64,000 bases of DNA from Pararobbsia alpina (GTDB lineage: Bacteria; Pseudomonadota; Gammaproteobacteria; Burkholderiales; Burkholderiaceae): the NCBI RefSeq assembly GCF_902859895.1, contig NZ_CADIKM010000007.1:62001-126000 (forward strand), written 5' to 3'. Shown here piece by piece: positions 57,701 through 64,000 of this stretch; within the stretch, counting starts at the first letter, position 1; each line of letters starts with the position of its first letter. The notes under the pieces were generated by a model. It did not search any database, was not told the DNA's origin, and saw only the letters and a list, made by a program, of their open reading frames with translations. The position numbers were made by a program, and so were the translations under genes.

Positions 57701-58111
57701 ATGGCTGAAGCCGTTAAAAAAACGAGACCGGAATTCCGGAACATCGGTATAGGGCAGCTCGCGCATTACCGTCTACCGCTAGCGGGCAAGGTATCGATAT
57801 TGCATCGTGTCAGCGGCATTCTGTTGTTCCTCCTGCTGCCGTTCTCGCTGTACCTGTTTGAACAAAGTCTCACCTCCGAGATCAGCTTCGACACCCTCAA
57901 GAGTTTCGCCTCCAACATCATCGTCAAGCTGGTGGTCCTCGTGATCGCCTGGGCGTTTTCGTTTCACTTCTTCGCGGGCCTGCGCTTCCTGCTGCTCGAT
58001 ACCCATACCGCGGTAAGCAAGGAAGGCTCACGCAATACCGCGACCATCGTGCTGGTGCTCTCGACGCTGCTGACGATTGCGATCGCGCTTAAACTGTTCG
58101 GAGCCTTCTGA
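57701..58111 (+). CDS. sdhC: Succinate dehydrogenase cytochrome b556 subunit
   Basis: Membrane anchor of complex II that binds heme b and ubiquinone with SdhD; 136 residues, three helices. The N-terminal RPEFRNIGIGQLAHYRLPL and SILHRVSGILLF segments are characteristic; the heme-ligand His is likely in SFHFFAGLRFLLLD. Start at 57701 has GGGG upstream; the frame back to 57644 is unnecessary. Confidence 0.95.
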   Translation: MAEAVKKTRPEFRNIGIGQLAHYRLPLAGKVSILHRVSGILLFLLLPFSLYLFEQSLTSEISFDTLKSFASNIIVKLVVLVIAWAFSFHFFAGLRFLLLDTHTAVSKEGSRNTATIVLVLSTLLTIAIALKLFGAF

Positions 58112-58112
58112 G

Positions 58113-58493
58113 ATGGCAGACGCTTACCAACCCAAACAAAAAATCGGCTCGAAGCGCCTCGTCGTCGGCGCCCACTACGGGCTGCGCGACTGGCTGCTGC
58201 AACGCCTGACGGCTGTCGTGATGGCGGTCTACACCGTGATCCTCGTGGTCTGGTTCTTCGCGGCGAGCAATTTCTCCTATGAAGGTTGGGCAGGCATCTT
58301 TGCGCTGCAATGGATGAAGCTCGCGACCTTCGTGGCCCTGCTGAGCTTGTTCTATCACGCCTGGATCGGCGTCCGCGATATCTGGATGGACTACGTCAAG
58401 CCGATGGGTCTGCGCATTACGTTGCACGCATTGACGATTCTGTGGCTGCTCGGTTGTGCGGCCTACGCAGCGCAGATTCTCTGGAGAGTTTAA
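58113..58493 (+). CDS. sdhD: Succinate dehydrogenase membrane anchor subunit
   Basis: Second heme- and quinone-binding anchor, 126 residues, three helices. The motif FYHAWIGVRDIWMDYVKP carries the heme His and the Asp-Tyr of the quinone site. Begins one base after the sdhC stop (coupled). Confidence 0.95.
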   Translation: MADAYQPKQKIGSKRLVVGAHYGLRDWLLQRLTAVVMAVYTVILVVWFFAASNFSYEGWAGIFALQWMKLATFVALLSLFYHAWIGVRDIWMDYVKPMGLRITLHALTILWLLGCAAYAAQILWRV

Positions 58494-58497
58494 TAGC

Positions 58498-60273
58498 ATG
58501 GTTGCAATCAAGAATTCCGTGCCGCGTCGCAAGTTCGACGTGGTCATCGTCGGTGCGGGCGGCTCCGGTATGCGTGCCTCGCTCCAGCTCGCGCGCGCCG
58601 GCCTCTCCGTCGCGGTGCTCTCGAAGGTGTTCCCGACGCGCTCGCACACGGTTGCCGCACAGGGCGGCATCGGCGCCTCGCTCGGCAATATGAGCGAAGA
58701 CAACTGGCACTATCACTTCTACGACACCATCAAGGGTTCCGACTGGCTCGGCGATCAGGATGCGATCGAGTTCATGTGCCGTGAAGCGCCGAATGCGGTC
58801 TACGAGCTCGAACACATGGGTATGCCGTTCGACCGCAATCCCGACGGCACGATCTACCAGCGCCCGTTCGGCGGCCATACCGCGAACTACGGCGAAAAGC
58901 CGGTGCAGCGCGCCTGCGCGGCCGCGGACCGGACCGGTCACGCGCTGCTGCATACGCTGTACCAGCGCAACGTCGAGGCGCGCACGCACTTCTTCGTCGA
59001 ATGGATGGCGCTCGACCTGATCCGCGACGCTGAAGGCGATGTCCTCGGCGTGGTCGCGCTCGAAATGGAAACGGGCGAAGTCCACATCATCGAAGCGAAG
59101 TGCACGCTGTTCGCAACGGGCGGAGCAGGGCGCATCTACCAGGCGTCGACCAACGCGTTCATCAACACGGGCGACGGGCTCGGCATGGCCGCGCGTGCGA
59201 GTGTGCCGCTCCAGGACATGGAGTTCTGGCAATTCCACCCGACCGGCGTGGCCGGCGCGGGCGTGCTGATCACCGAAGGCGTGCGCGGTGAAGGCGGGAT
59301 CCTGCGCAACAAGAACGGCGAGCGTTTCATGGAGCGCTATGCGCCGACGCTCAAGGACCTCGCGCCGCGTGACTTCGTCTCGCGCTCGATGGACCAGGAA
59401 ATCAAGGAAGGCCGCGGCTGCGGCCCGAATGGCGACTATGTCTATCTCGACCTGTCGCATATCGGCGCGGAAACGATTCTCAAGCGCCTGCCGTCGATTC
59501 GCGAAATCGCGCTGAAGTTCGCAAACGTCGACGCGATCAAGGAACCGATTCCGGTCGTGCCGACGATCCACTACCAGATGGGCGGCATCCCGACCAATAT
59601 CCACGGTCAGGTCGTCGGCAAGAATGGCGACCCGTCGGCGCCGGTGCACGGCTTCTACGCCGTGGGCGAATGCTCGTGCGTGTCGGTCCACGGCGCGAAC
59701 CGCCTGGGCACGAACTCGCTGCTCGACCTCGTGGTGTTTGGCCGCGCGGCCGGCAACCACATCGTCAAGCACATCGAGGAACTCGGTTCGCACAAGCCGC
59801 TGCCCGCCGACGCGGCCGACTTCGCGCTGTCCCGACTCGCGAAGCTCGACAGTTCGACCTCGGGCGAATACACGCAAGTTGTCGCGGGCGACATCCGCAA
59901 CACGATGCAGACGCATGCGAGTGTGTTCCGTACCTCCGAACTTCTGGCGCAAGGCGTCACGAAGATCAACGAGATCGCTTCGCGCGTCGACAATGTGCAC
60001 CTCAAGGACAAGTCGAAGGTGTTCAACACCGCGCGTGTCGAAGCCCTCGAACTCGCGAACCTGATCGAAGTCGCCAAGGCGACGATGGTCTCGGCCGATG
60101 CACGCAAGGAAAGCCGCGGCGCGCATGCCCTGCGCGACAACGAACACCGCGACGACGAGAACTGGATGCGCCATACGCTCTGGTACCGAGAGGGCAATCG
60201 CCTCGACTACAAGCCGGTTCAGATGAAACCGCTGACTGTCGATTCGGTTCCGCCCAAAGCCCGTACCTTCTGA
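58498..60273 (+). CDS. sdhA: Succinate dehydrogenase flavoprotein subunit
   Basis: Oxidises succinate to fumarate using covalent FAD; 591 residues. FAD-binding VIVGAGGSGMRASLQLA near the N-terminus, the FAD-attaching His in TRSHTVAAQGGIGASLG, active-site FWQFHPTGVAGAGVLI, HYQMGGIPTN and GTNSLLDLVVFGRAAG. The start at 58498 has GGAGAG upstream; four bases separate it from sdhD. An 830-residue antisense frame is its shadow. Confidence 0.98.
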   Translation: MVAIKNSVPRRKFDVVIVGAGGSGMRASLQLARAGLSVAVLSKVFPTRSHTVAAQGGIGASLGNMSEDNWHYHFYDTIKGSDWLGDQDAIEFMCREAPNAVYELEHMGMPFDRNPDGTIYQRPFGGHTANYGEKPVQRACAAADRTGHALLHTLYQRNVEARTHFFVEWMALDLIRDAEGDVLGVVALEMETGEVHIIEAKCTLFATGGAGRIYQASTNAFINTGDGLGMAARASVPLQDMEFWQFHPTGVAGAGVLITEGVRGEGGILRNKNGERFMERYAPTLKDLAPRDFVSRSMDQEIKEGRGCGPNGDYVYLDLSHIGAETILKRLPSIREIALKFANVDAIKEPIPVVPTIHYQMGGIPTNIHGQVVGKNGDPSAPVHGFYAVGECSCVSVHGANRLGTNSLLDLVVFGRAAGNHIVKHIEELGSHKPLPADAADFALSRLAKLDSSTSGEYTQVVAGDIRNTMQTHASVFRTSELLAQGVTKINEIASRVDNVHLKDKSKVFNTARVEALELANLIEVAKATMVSADARKESRGAHALRDNEHRDDENWMRHTLWYREGNRLDYKPVQMKPLTVDSVPPKARTF

Positions 60274-60300
60274 CGCACTGGCGACCCACAGGATTCCATC

Positions 60301-61005
60301 ATGGCAAAACGTACTTTTGAAATCTATCGCTACGATCCGGACCGGGACGCAGCGCCACGCATGCAGACGTATGAGGTCGATCTCGACCCGTCCGACCGCA
60401 TGCTGCTCGACGCGATCATCCGCCTGAAGTCGATCGACGAGACCCTGTCGTTCCGCCGTTCGTGCCGCGAAGGCGTGTGCGGTTCGGATGCGATGAACAT
60501 CAACGGCAAGAACGGTCTGGCCTGTCTGACCAACCTGAACGAGCTGCCGTCCAAGATCGTGCTGCGTCCGCTGCCAGGCCTGCCCGTCGTACGCGACCTG
60601 ATCTGCGACTTCACGCAGTTCTTCAACCAGTACCACTCGATCAAGCCGTACCTGATCAACGACACGCCGCCGCCCGAGAAAGAGCGTCTGCAGTCGCCTG
60701 AACAGCGCGAAGAACTCGATGGCCTCTACGAGTGCATCCTGTGTGCGAGCTGCTCGACCTCGTGCCCGAGTTTCTGGTGGAATCCCGACAAGTTCGTCGG
60801 TCCGGCCGGCCTGCTGCAGGCCTATCGCTTCATCGCCGATTCGCGCGACGAAGCGACGGGCGAACGGCTCGACAACCTGGAAGACCCCTACCGCCTGTTC
60901 CGTTGCCACACGATCATGAACTGCGTCGACGTCTGCCCGAAGGGGCTGAATCCGACGAAGGCGATCGGCAAGATCAAGGAACTCATGGTTCGTCGTGCGG
61001 TTTAG
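60301..61005 (+). CDS. sdhB: Succinate dehydrogenase iron-sulfur subunit
   Basis: Carries 2Fe-2S, 4Fe-4S and 3Fe-4S clusters between SdhA and the membrane; 234 residues. Ligands in [14 protein letters not shown] plus [21 protein letters not shown], and [19 protein letters not shown]-like AGGATTCC before the ATG. sdhE begins one base after the stop. Confidence 0.97.
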   Translation: MAKRTFEIYRYDPDRDAAPRMQTYEVDLDPSDRMLLDAIIRLKSIDETLSFRRSCREGVCGSDAMNINGKNGLACLTNLNELPSKIVLRPLPGLPVVRDLICDFTQFFNQYHSIKPYLINDTPPPEKERLQSPEQREELDGLYECILCASCSTSCPSFWWNPDKFVGPAGLLQAYRFIADSRDEATGERLDNLEDPYRLFRCHTIMNCVDVCPKGLNPTKAIGKIKELMVRRAV

Positions 61006-61006
61006 T

Positions 61007-61288
61007 ATGAACGAACCGACCGCTTCGGAACATCAGGCCGATCCTCACCGCCGTGCACGCCTGCGCTGGCGCGCGCGACGTGGCCTGCTGGAGAACGATC
61101 TGATTTTCGAGCGGTTCTTCGAGCGCTACGAGCAGAACCTAAGCGATGCCGACGTCGGCGCGCTGACCGCCCTGCTCGAGCTGTCCGACAACGAGTTGAT
61201 GGACCTGCTGATGGCGCGTGCCGAGCCCGAGGGCGAACTCACCAATCCGGCGACCCGGCACATCCTGGCACTTCTGCGCTCCTGTTGA
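61007..61288 (+). CDS. sdhE: FAD assembly factor SdhE
   Basis: Small soluble protein (93 residues) that helps attach FAD to SdhA. The key RGxxE motif is in RARRGLLENDLIFERF, followed by the helical bundle NLSDADVGALTALLELSDNEL. Starts one base after sdhB, so the chaperone is coupled to its client operon. Confidence 0.93.
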   Translation: MNEPTASEHQADPHRRARLRWRARRGLLENDLIFERFFERYEQNLSDADVGALTALLELSDNELMDLLMARAEPEGELTNPATRHILALLRSC

Positions 61289-61316
61289 AATTCCCATGTT
61301 CGTATAGAGGACCCCT

Positions 61317-62618
61317 ATGACTCCGTCCGAAGTAAAAGCCACGCTATCGTTCAGCGACAATTCGCCCAGCGTCGAAATGCCGATCTACCAAGGAACGATG
61401 GGTCCGGACGTTATCGATATTCGCAAGCTGTACGGCCAGACCGGCAAGTTCACCTATGACCCGGGCTTCATGTCGACGGCCGCCTGTAACTCGGCGATCA
61501 CCTATATCGATGGCGACAAGGGCGAACTCCTGTACCGCGGTTATCCGATTGAAGACCTGGCCGTCTCGGCCGACTTCATGGAAACCTGCTACCTGCTGCT
61601 CAAGGGCGACCTGCCGACCGAAGCGCAAAAGGCCGAGTTCGTGAGCACCGTGACCAGCCACACGATGGTTCACGAGCAGATGCACCTGTTTTTCCGGGGC
61701 TTCCGCCGCGATTCACACCCGATGGCCGTGCTCACGGGCTGCGTGGGCGCCTTGTCGGCGTTCTACCATGATTCGCTGAACATCAGCGATCCGCATCATC
61801 GCGAAGTCTCGGCGATCCGCATGATCGCGAAGCTGCCGACGCTCGTCGCGATGGCTTACAAGTACAACATCGGCCAGCCCTTCGTCTACCCGAAGAACGA
61901 CCTGTCGTACTCGGCCAATTTCATGCGGATGATGTTCTCGAATCCGTGTGAAGAGTACGTCGTCAACGACGTGCTCGTGCGCGCGCTCGACCGGATCCTG
62001 ATCCTGCATGCGGACCACGAACAGAACGCCTCGACCTCGACCGTGCGTCTTGCGGGTTCGTCGGGCGCGAATCCGTTCGCGTGTATCGCAGCCGGCATCG
62101 CGTGTCTCTGGGGCCCGGCCCACGGCGGCGCGAATGAAGCCGCGCTGAACATGCTCGAGGAAATCGGCTCGGCCGACAAGATTCCTGAATTCATCAAGCA
62201 GGTGAAGGACAAGAATTCGGGCGTCAAGCTGATGGGCTTTGGCCATCGCGTCTACAAGAACTACGATCCGCGCGCGAAGCTCATGCGCGAAACGTGCTAC
62301 GAAGTGCTCAACGAGCTCGGCCTGCACGACGATCCGCTGTTCAAGCTCGCGATGGAGCTCGAGAAGATTGCGCTCGAAGACGAATACTTCGTGTCGCGCA
62401 AGCTCTACCCGAACGTCGACTTCTACTCCGGTATCGTCCAGCGCGCGCTGGGCATCCCGACGTCGATGTTCACTTGCATCTTCGCGATGGCCCGCACGAT
62501 CGGCTGGATCGCCCAGTGGAACGAGATGATCGGCGACCCGGACCAGAAGATCGGCCGTCCGCGCCAGTTGTTCATCGGCGACAAGCCGCGCAAGGCAAAG
62601 CCGATCGCACAGCGCTAA
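61317..62618 (+). CDS. gltA: Citrate synthase
   Basis: Condenses oxaloacetate and acetyl-CoA, entry step of the TCA cycle; 433 residues, hexameric type II length. Family motifs: [51 protein letters not shown] and the active-site [26 protein letters not shown] upstream of the ATG. Ends the sdhCDAB-E-gltA unit with a strong terminator. Confidence 0.98.
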   Translation: MTPSEVKATLSFSDNSPSVEMPIYQGTMGPDVIDIRKLYGQTGKFTYDPGFMSTAACNSAITYIDGDKGELLYRGYPIEDLAVSADFMETCYLLLKGDLPTEAQKAEFVSTVTSHTMVHEQMHLFFRGFRRDSHPMAVLTGCVGALSAFYHDSLNISDPHHREVSAIRMIAKLPTLVAMAYKYNIGQPFVYPKNDLSYSANFMRMMFSNPCEEYVVNDVLVRALDRILILHADHEQNASTSTVRLAGSSGANPFACIAAGIACLWGPAHGGANEAALNMLEEIGSADKIPEFIKQVKDKNSGVKLMGFGHRVYKNYDPRAKLMRETCYEVLNELGLHDDPLFKLAMELEKIALEDEYFVSRKLYPNVDFYSGIVQRALGIPTSMFTCIFAMARTIGWIAQWNEMIGDPDQKIGRPRQLFIGDKPRKAKPIAQR

Positions 62619-62640
62619 GCCGCACAGCACGGCATTGGTG

Positions 62641-62672
62641 AAAAAGGGGTACCTTCGGGTACCCCTTTTTTT
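62641..62672 (+). terminator. Rho-independent terminator of gltA, UUCG tetraloop
   Basis: AAAAAGGGGTACC-TTCG-GGTACCCCTTTTTTT: a perfect 13-bp stem with the very stable UUCG loop, T-run after. Its A-run would also allow use from the other strand. Confidence 0.95.
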
Positions 62673-62767
62673 GTTTGGGTGCGGGGATCTGGGTGGTGCG
62701 CAACCGGATCGGGAGCAGGGTCATGACCGAAGCCGCTGCATAAAAACGATGTCGGGTAATTCATATC

Positions 62768-62786
62768 CTGGTACTAAAAATACCAG
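62768..62786. promoter_or_regulatory. Inverted repeat in the leuC upstream region
   Basis: CTGGTA-CTAAAAA-TACCAG, in AT-rich DNA about 62 bases before an extended -10 hexamer. Spacing suits an activator such as a LysR-type protein; no such gene is in the window beside it. Confidence 0.45.
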
Positions 62787-62847
62787 AGAAGGCGTCGTAT
62801 TGAGCAAATTTAGATGCTCTTTGACGTAAGTTGAGTGGGAGCCTTTG

Positions 62848-62856
62848 TGGCATAAT
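62848..62856 (+). promoter_or_regulatory. Extended -10 element, probable leuC promoter
   Basis: TGG-CATAAT matches TGn plus a -10 hexamer. TTGACG (62821) is too far and TTGAGT (62831) too near for standard spacing, so the promoter may depend on an activator. Gives a leader of about 175 bases. Confidence 0.5.
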
Positions 62857-63004
62857 CAACTAATGGACCGCTGGGTACCAGGACAGGAAGGGTAGAACAT
62901 CCGCCTCGTCAACGCTGCGAGATGCTTGACTCGACGAGCAGGTGCATGGCACGCGAGGCCTGATACCCGGCCACCGGATGCCCAGCTTATAAAAGATTCC
63001 CCAC

Positions 63005-63020
63005 CGGCGCTTACGCGCCG
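63005..63020 (+). other. GC hairpin in the leuC leader
   Basis: CGGCGC-TTAC-GCGCCG followed by CTTTG, ending 19 bases before the leuC ATG. Could modulate translation or be a weak attenuator; the only short leader frame nearby (62862-62894) has no Leu codons. Confidence 0.45.
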
Positions 63021-63039
63021 CTTTGTAGTGAAGATGACC

Positions 63040-64000
63040 ATGGCGAAGACGCTCTACGACAAATTGTGGGACTCGCATGTCGTCCATTCCGAGGACGATG
63101 GCACCACCATTCTCTATATCGACCGGCAACTGCTGCACGAGGTGACCAGCCCCCAGGCCTTCGACGGTCTGCGGGTAGCGGAGCGCAAGGTCTGGCGCAT
63201 CAGCGCGAACCTCGCCGTGTCCGATCACAACGTGCCGACCACGGGCCGTGCCGAAGGCATCGCCGATCCGGTCTCGAGACTGCAGGTCGATACGCTCGAC
63301 AACAACTGCGACGCGTACGGCATCACGCAGTTCAAGATGAACGACGTCCGCCAGGGCATCGTCCACATCATCGGACCTGAGCAGGGTGCGACGCTGCCCG
63401 GCATGACGATTGTCTGCGGTGACTCGCATACGTCGACGCATGGCGCCTTCGGCGCGCTCGCGCATGGCATCGGCACCTCCGAGGTCGAGCACGTGCTGGC
63501 CACGCAGACGCTGCTGCAGAAGAAAAGCAAGAACCTGCTCATCAAGGTCGAAGGCACGCTGCCGCGCGGCTGCTCGGCCAAGGACATCGTGCTCGCGATC
63601 ATCGGCAAGATCGGCACGGCCGGTGGAACTGGCTATGCGATCGAGTTCGGCGGTTCGACCATCCGTGCGCTGAGCATGGAAGGTCGCATGACCATCTGCA
63701 ATATGGCGATCGAAGCGGGCGCGCGCGCCGGCATGGTGGCCGTCGACGATACGACGATCAACTACCTGAAGGGCCGGCCGTTCGTGCCCAGCGGTGTCGA
63801 GTTCGATCAGGCCGCTGCGATCTGGCGCGGTTTTGTATCCGACCCGGGTGCGCATTTCGATCGAGTCGTTGAACTCGATGCCGCGGAGATCAAGCCGCAG
63901 GTCAGCTGGGGCACCTCGCCCGAAATGGTGGTGTCGATCGACGGACGCGTGCCCGATCCCGAACGCGAGAAAGACCCGATCAAGCGCGGGGCGATCGAAC
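63040..64000 (+). CDS. leuC: 3-isopropylmalate dehydratase large subunit, 3' end outside window
   Basis: Isomerises 2- to 3-isopropylmalate with LeuD in leucine synthesis; aconitase-type 4Fe-4S enzyme. About 320 residues are visible, open to the right edge. [15 protein letters not shown] start, [46 protein letters not shown] and [12 protein letters not shown] are standard. At least the first Fe-S Cys region ([16 protein letters not shown]) is near; the CxxC ligands lie further on, outside. ATG 63040 is preferred over 63034 for ribosome spacing. Confidence 0.97.
   Translation, partial: MAKTLYDKLWDSHVVHSEDDGTTILYIDRQLLHEVTSPQAFDGLRVAERKVWRISANLAVSDHNVPTTGRAEGIADPVSRLQVDTLDNNCDAYGITQFKMNDVRQGIVHIIGPEQGATLPGMTIVCGDSHTSTHGAFGALAHGIGTSEVEHVLATQTLLQKKSKNLLIKVEGTLPRGCSAKDIVLAIIGKIGTAGGTGYAIEFGGSTIRALSMEGRMTICNMAIEAGARAGMVAVDDTTINYLKGRPFVPSGVEFDQAAAIWRGFVSDPGAHFDRVVELDAAEIKPQVSWGTSPEMVVSIDGRVPDPEREKDPIKRGAIE

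Noticed and set aside
58417-60909. 830-residue open frame opposite sdhA/sdhB
   Set aside because: Spans two conserved genes on the other strand and shows the same shadow composition; no ribosome site or domain.
62862-62894. Leader peptide for leuC attenuation
   Set aside because: The 10-codon frame contains no Leu codon and is not followed by alternative terminator structures.

Overview
The window is high-GC bacterial DNA from the Burkholderiaceae (Betaproteobacteria). Evidence is the pssA-leuA pair, a split nuoC/nuoD complex I operon that ends in a DUF2818 gene, a DUF2863 gene, the GntR-sdhCDAB-sdhE-gltA-leuC order, and the urea/amide ABC operon joined to fmdAB. I cannot fix the genus. No phage, insertion sequence, CRISPR array, rRNA or replication origin was seen. 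Almost all the long antisense reading frames are high-GC shadows of conserved genes.

Left part (1-14300): the 3' end of pssA and complete leuA, closed by a strong terminator. Then comes a nitrogen-source module. On the minus strand lies a very large membrane kinase, an NCS1-type permease fused to a Cys-rich island, a histidine kinase and a receiver; it is translationally coupled to a LuxR-type response regulator. Divergent from it is urtABCDE-fmdA-fmdB: an ABC importer for urea or short-chain amides, a formamidase and a zinc-ribbon protein. A perfect 7-2-7 palindrome sits between the two transcription units. The likely logic is that the kinase senses a nitrogenous compound and the regulator drives amide uptake and hydrolysis to ammonia and formate. 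This is the best candidate for an undescribed system in the window.

Middle (14300-39100): a lipoprotein, an orphan periplasmic binding protein, rpsO (with a leader that can fold in two exclusive ways) and pnp, a quinone oxidoreductase, tpiA, secG, tRNA-Leu(GAG), the complete fourteen-gene nuoA-N operon for respiratory complex I, then DUF2818, a NUDIX hydrolase and a DUF1178 protein.

Accessory-like stretch (39100-50600): glutathione transferase, enoyl-CoA hydratase, PLP aminotransferase, PIN protein, yaaA, M14 carboxypeptidase, a secreted protein with a basic tail, a CbiM-like permease without partners, an atypical LuxR regulator, DUF2863 and an unrecognised protein starting at TTG. The only tandem repeats I noticed are in this stretch.

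Right part (50600-64000): a TCA-cycle block. On the minus strand are acnA, a small periplasmic MliC-like protein, a CoA-ester lyase and mdh. A GntR regulator with a 20-bp palindrome in its upstream region is divergent from mdh and precedes sdhCDAB, sdhE and gltA. leuC runs off the right edge. From memory of Burkholderia genomes, the nuo block is usually on chromosome 1 and the acn-mdh-sdh-glt-leuC block on chromosome 2, so finding them about 13 kb apart is notable.
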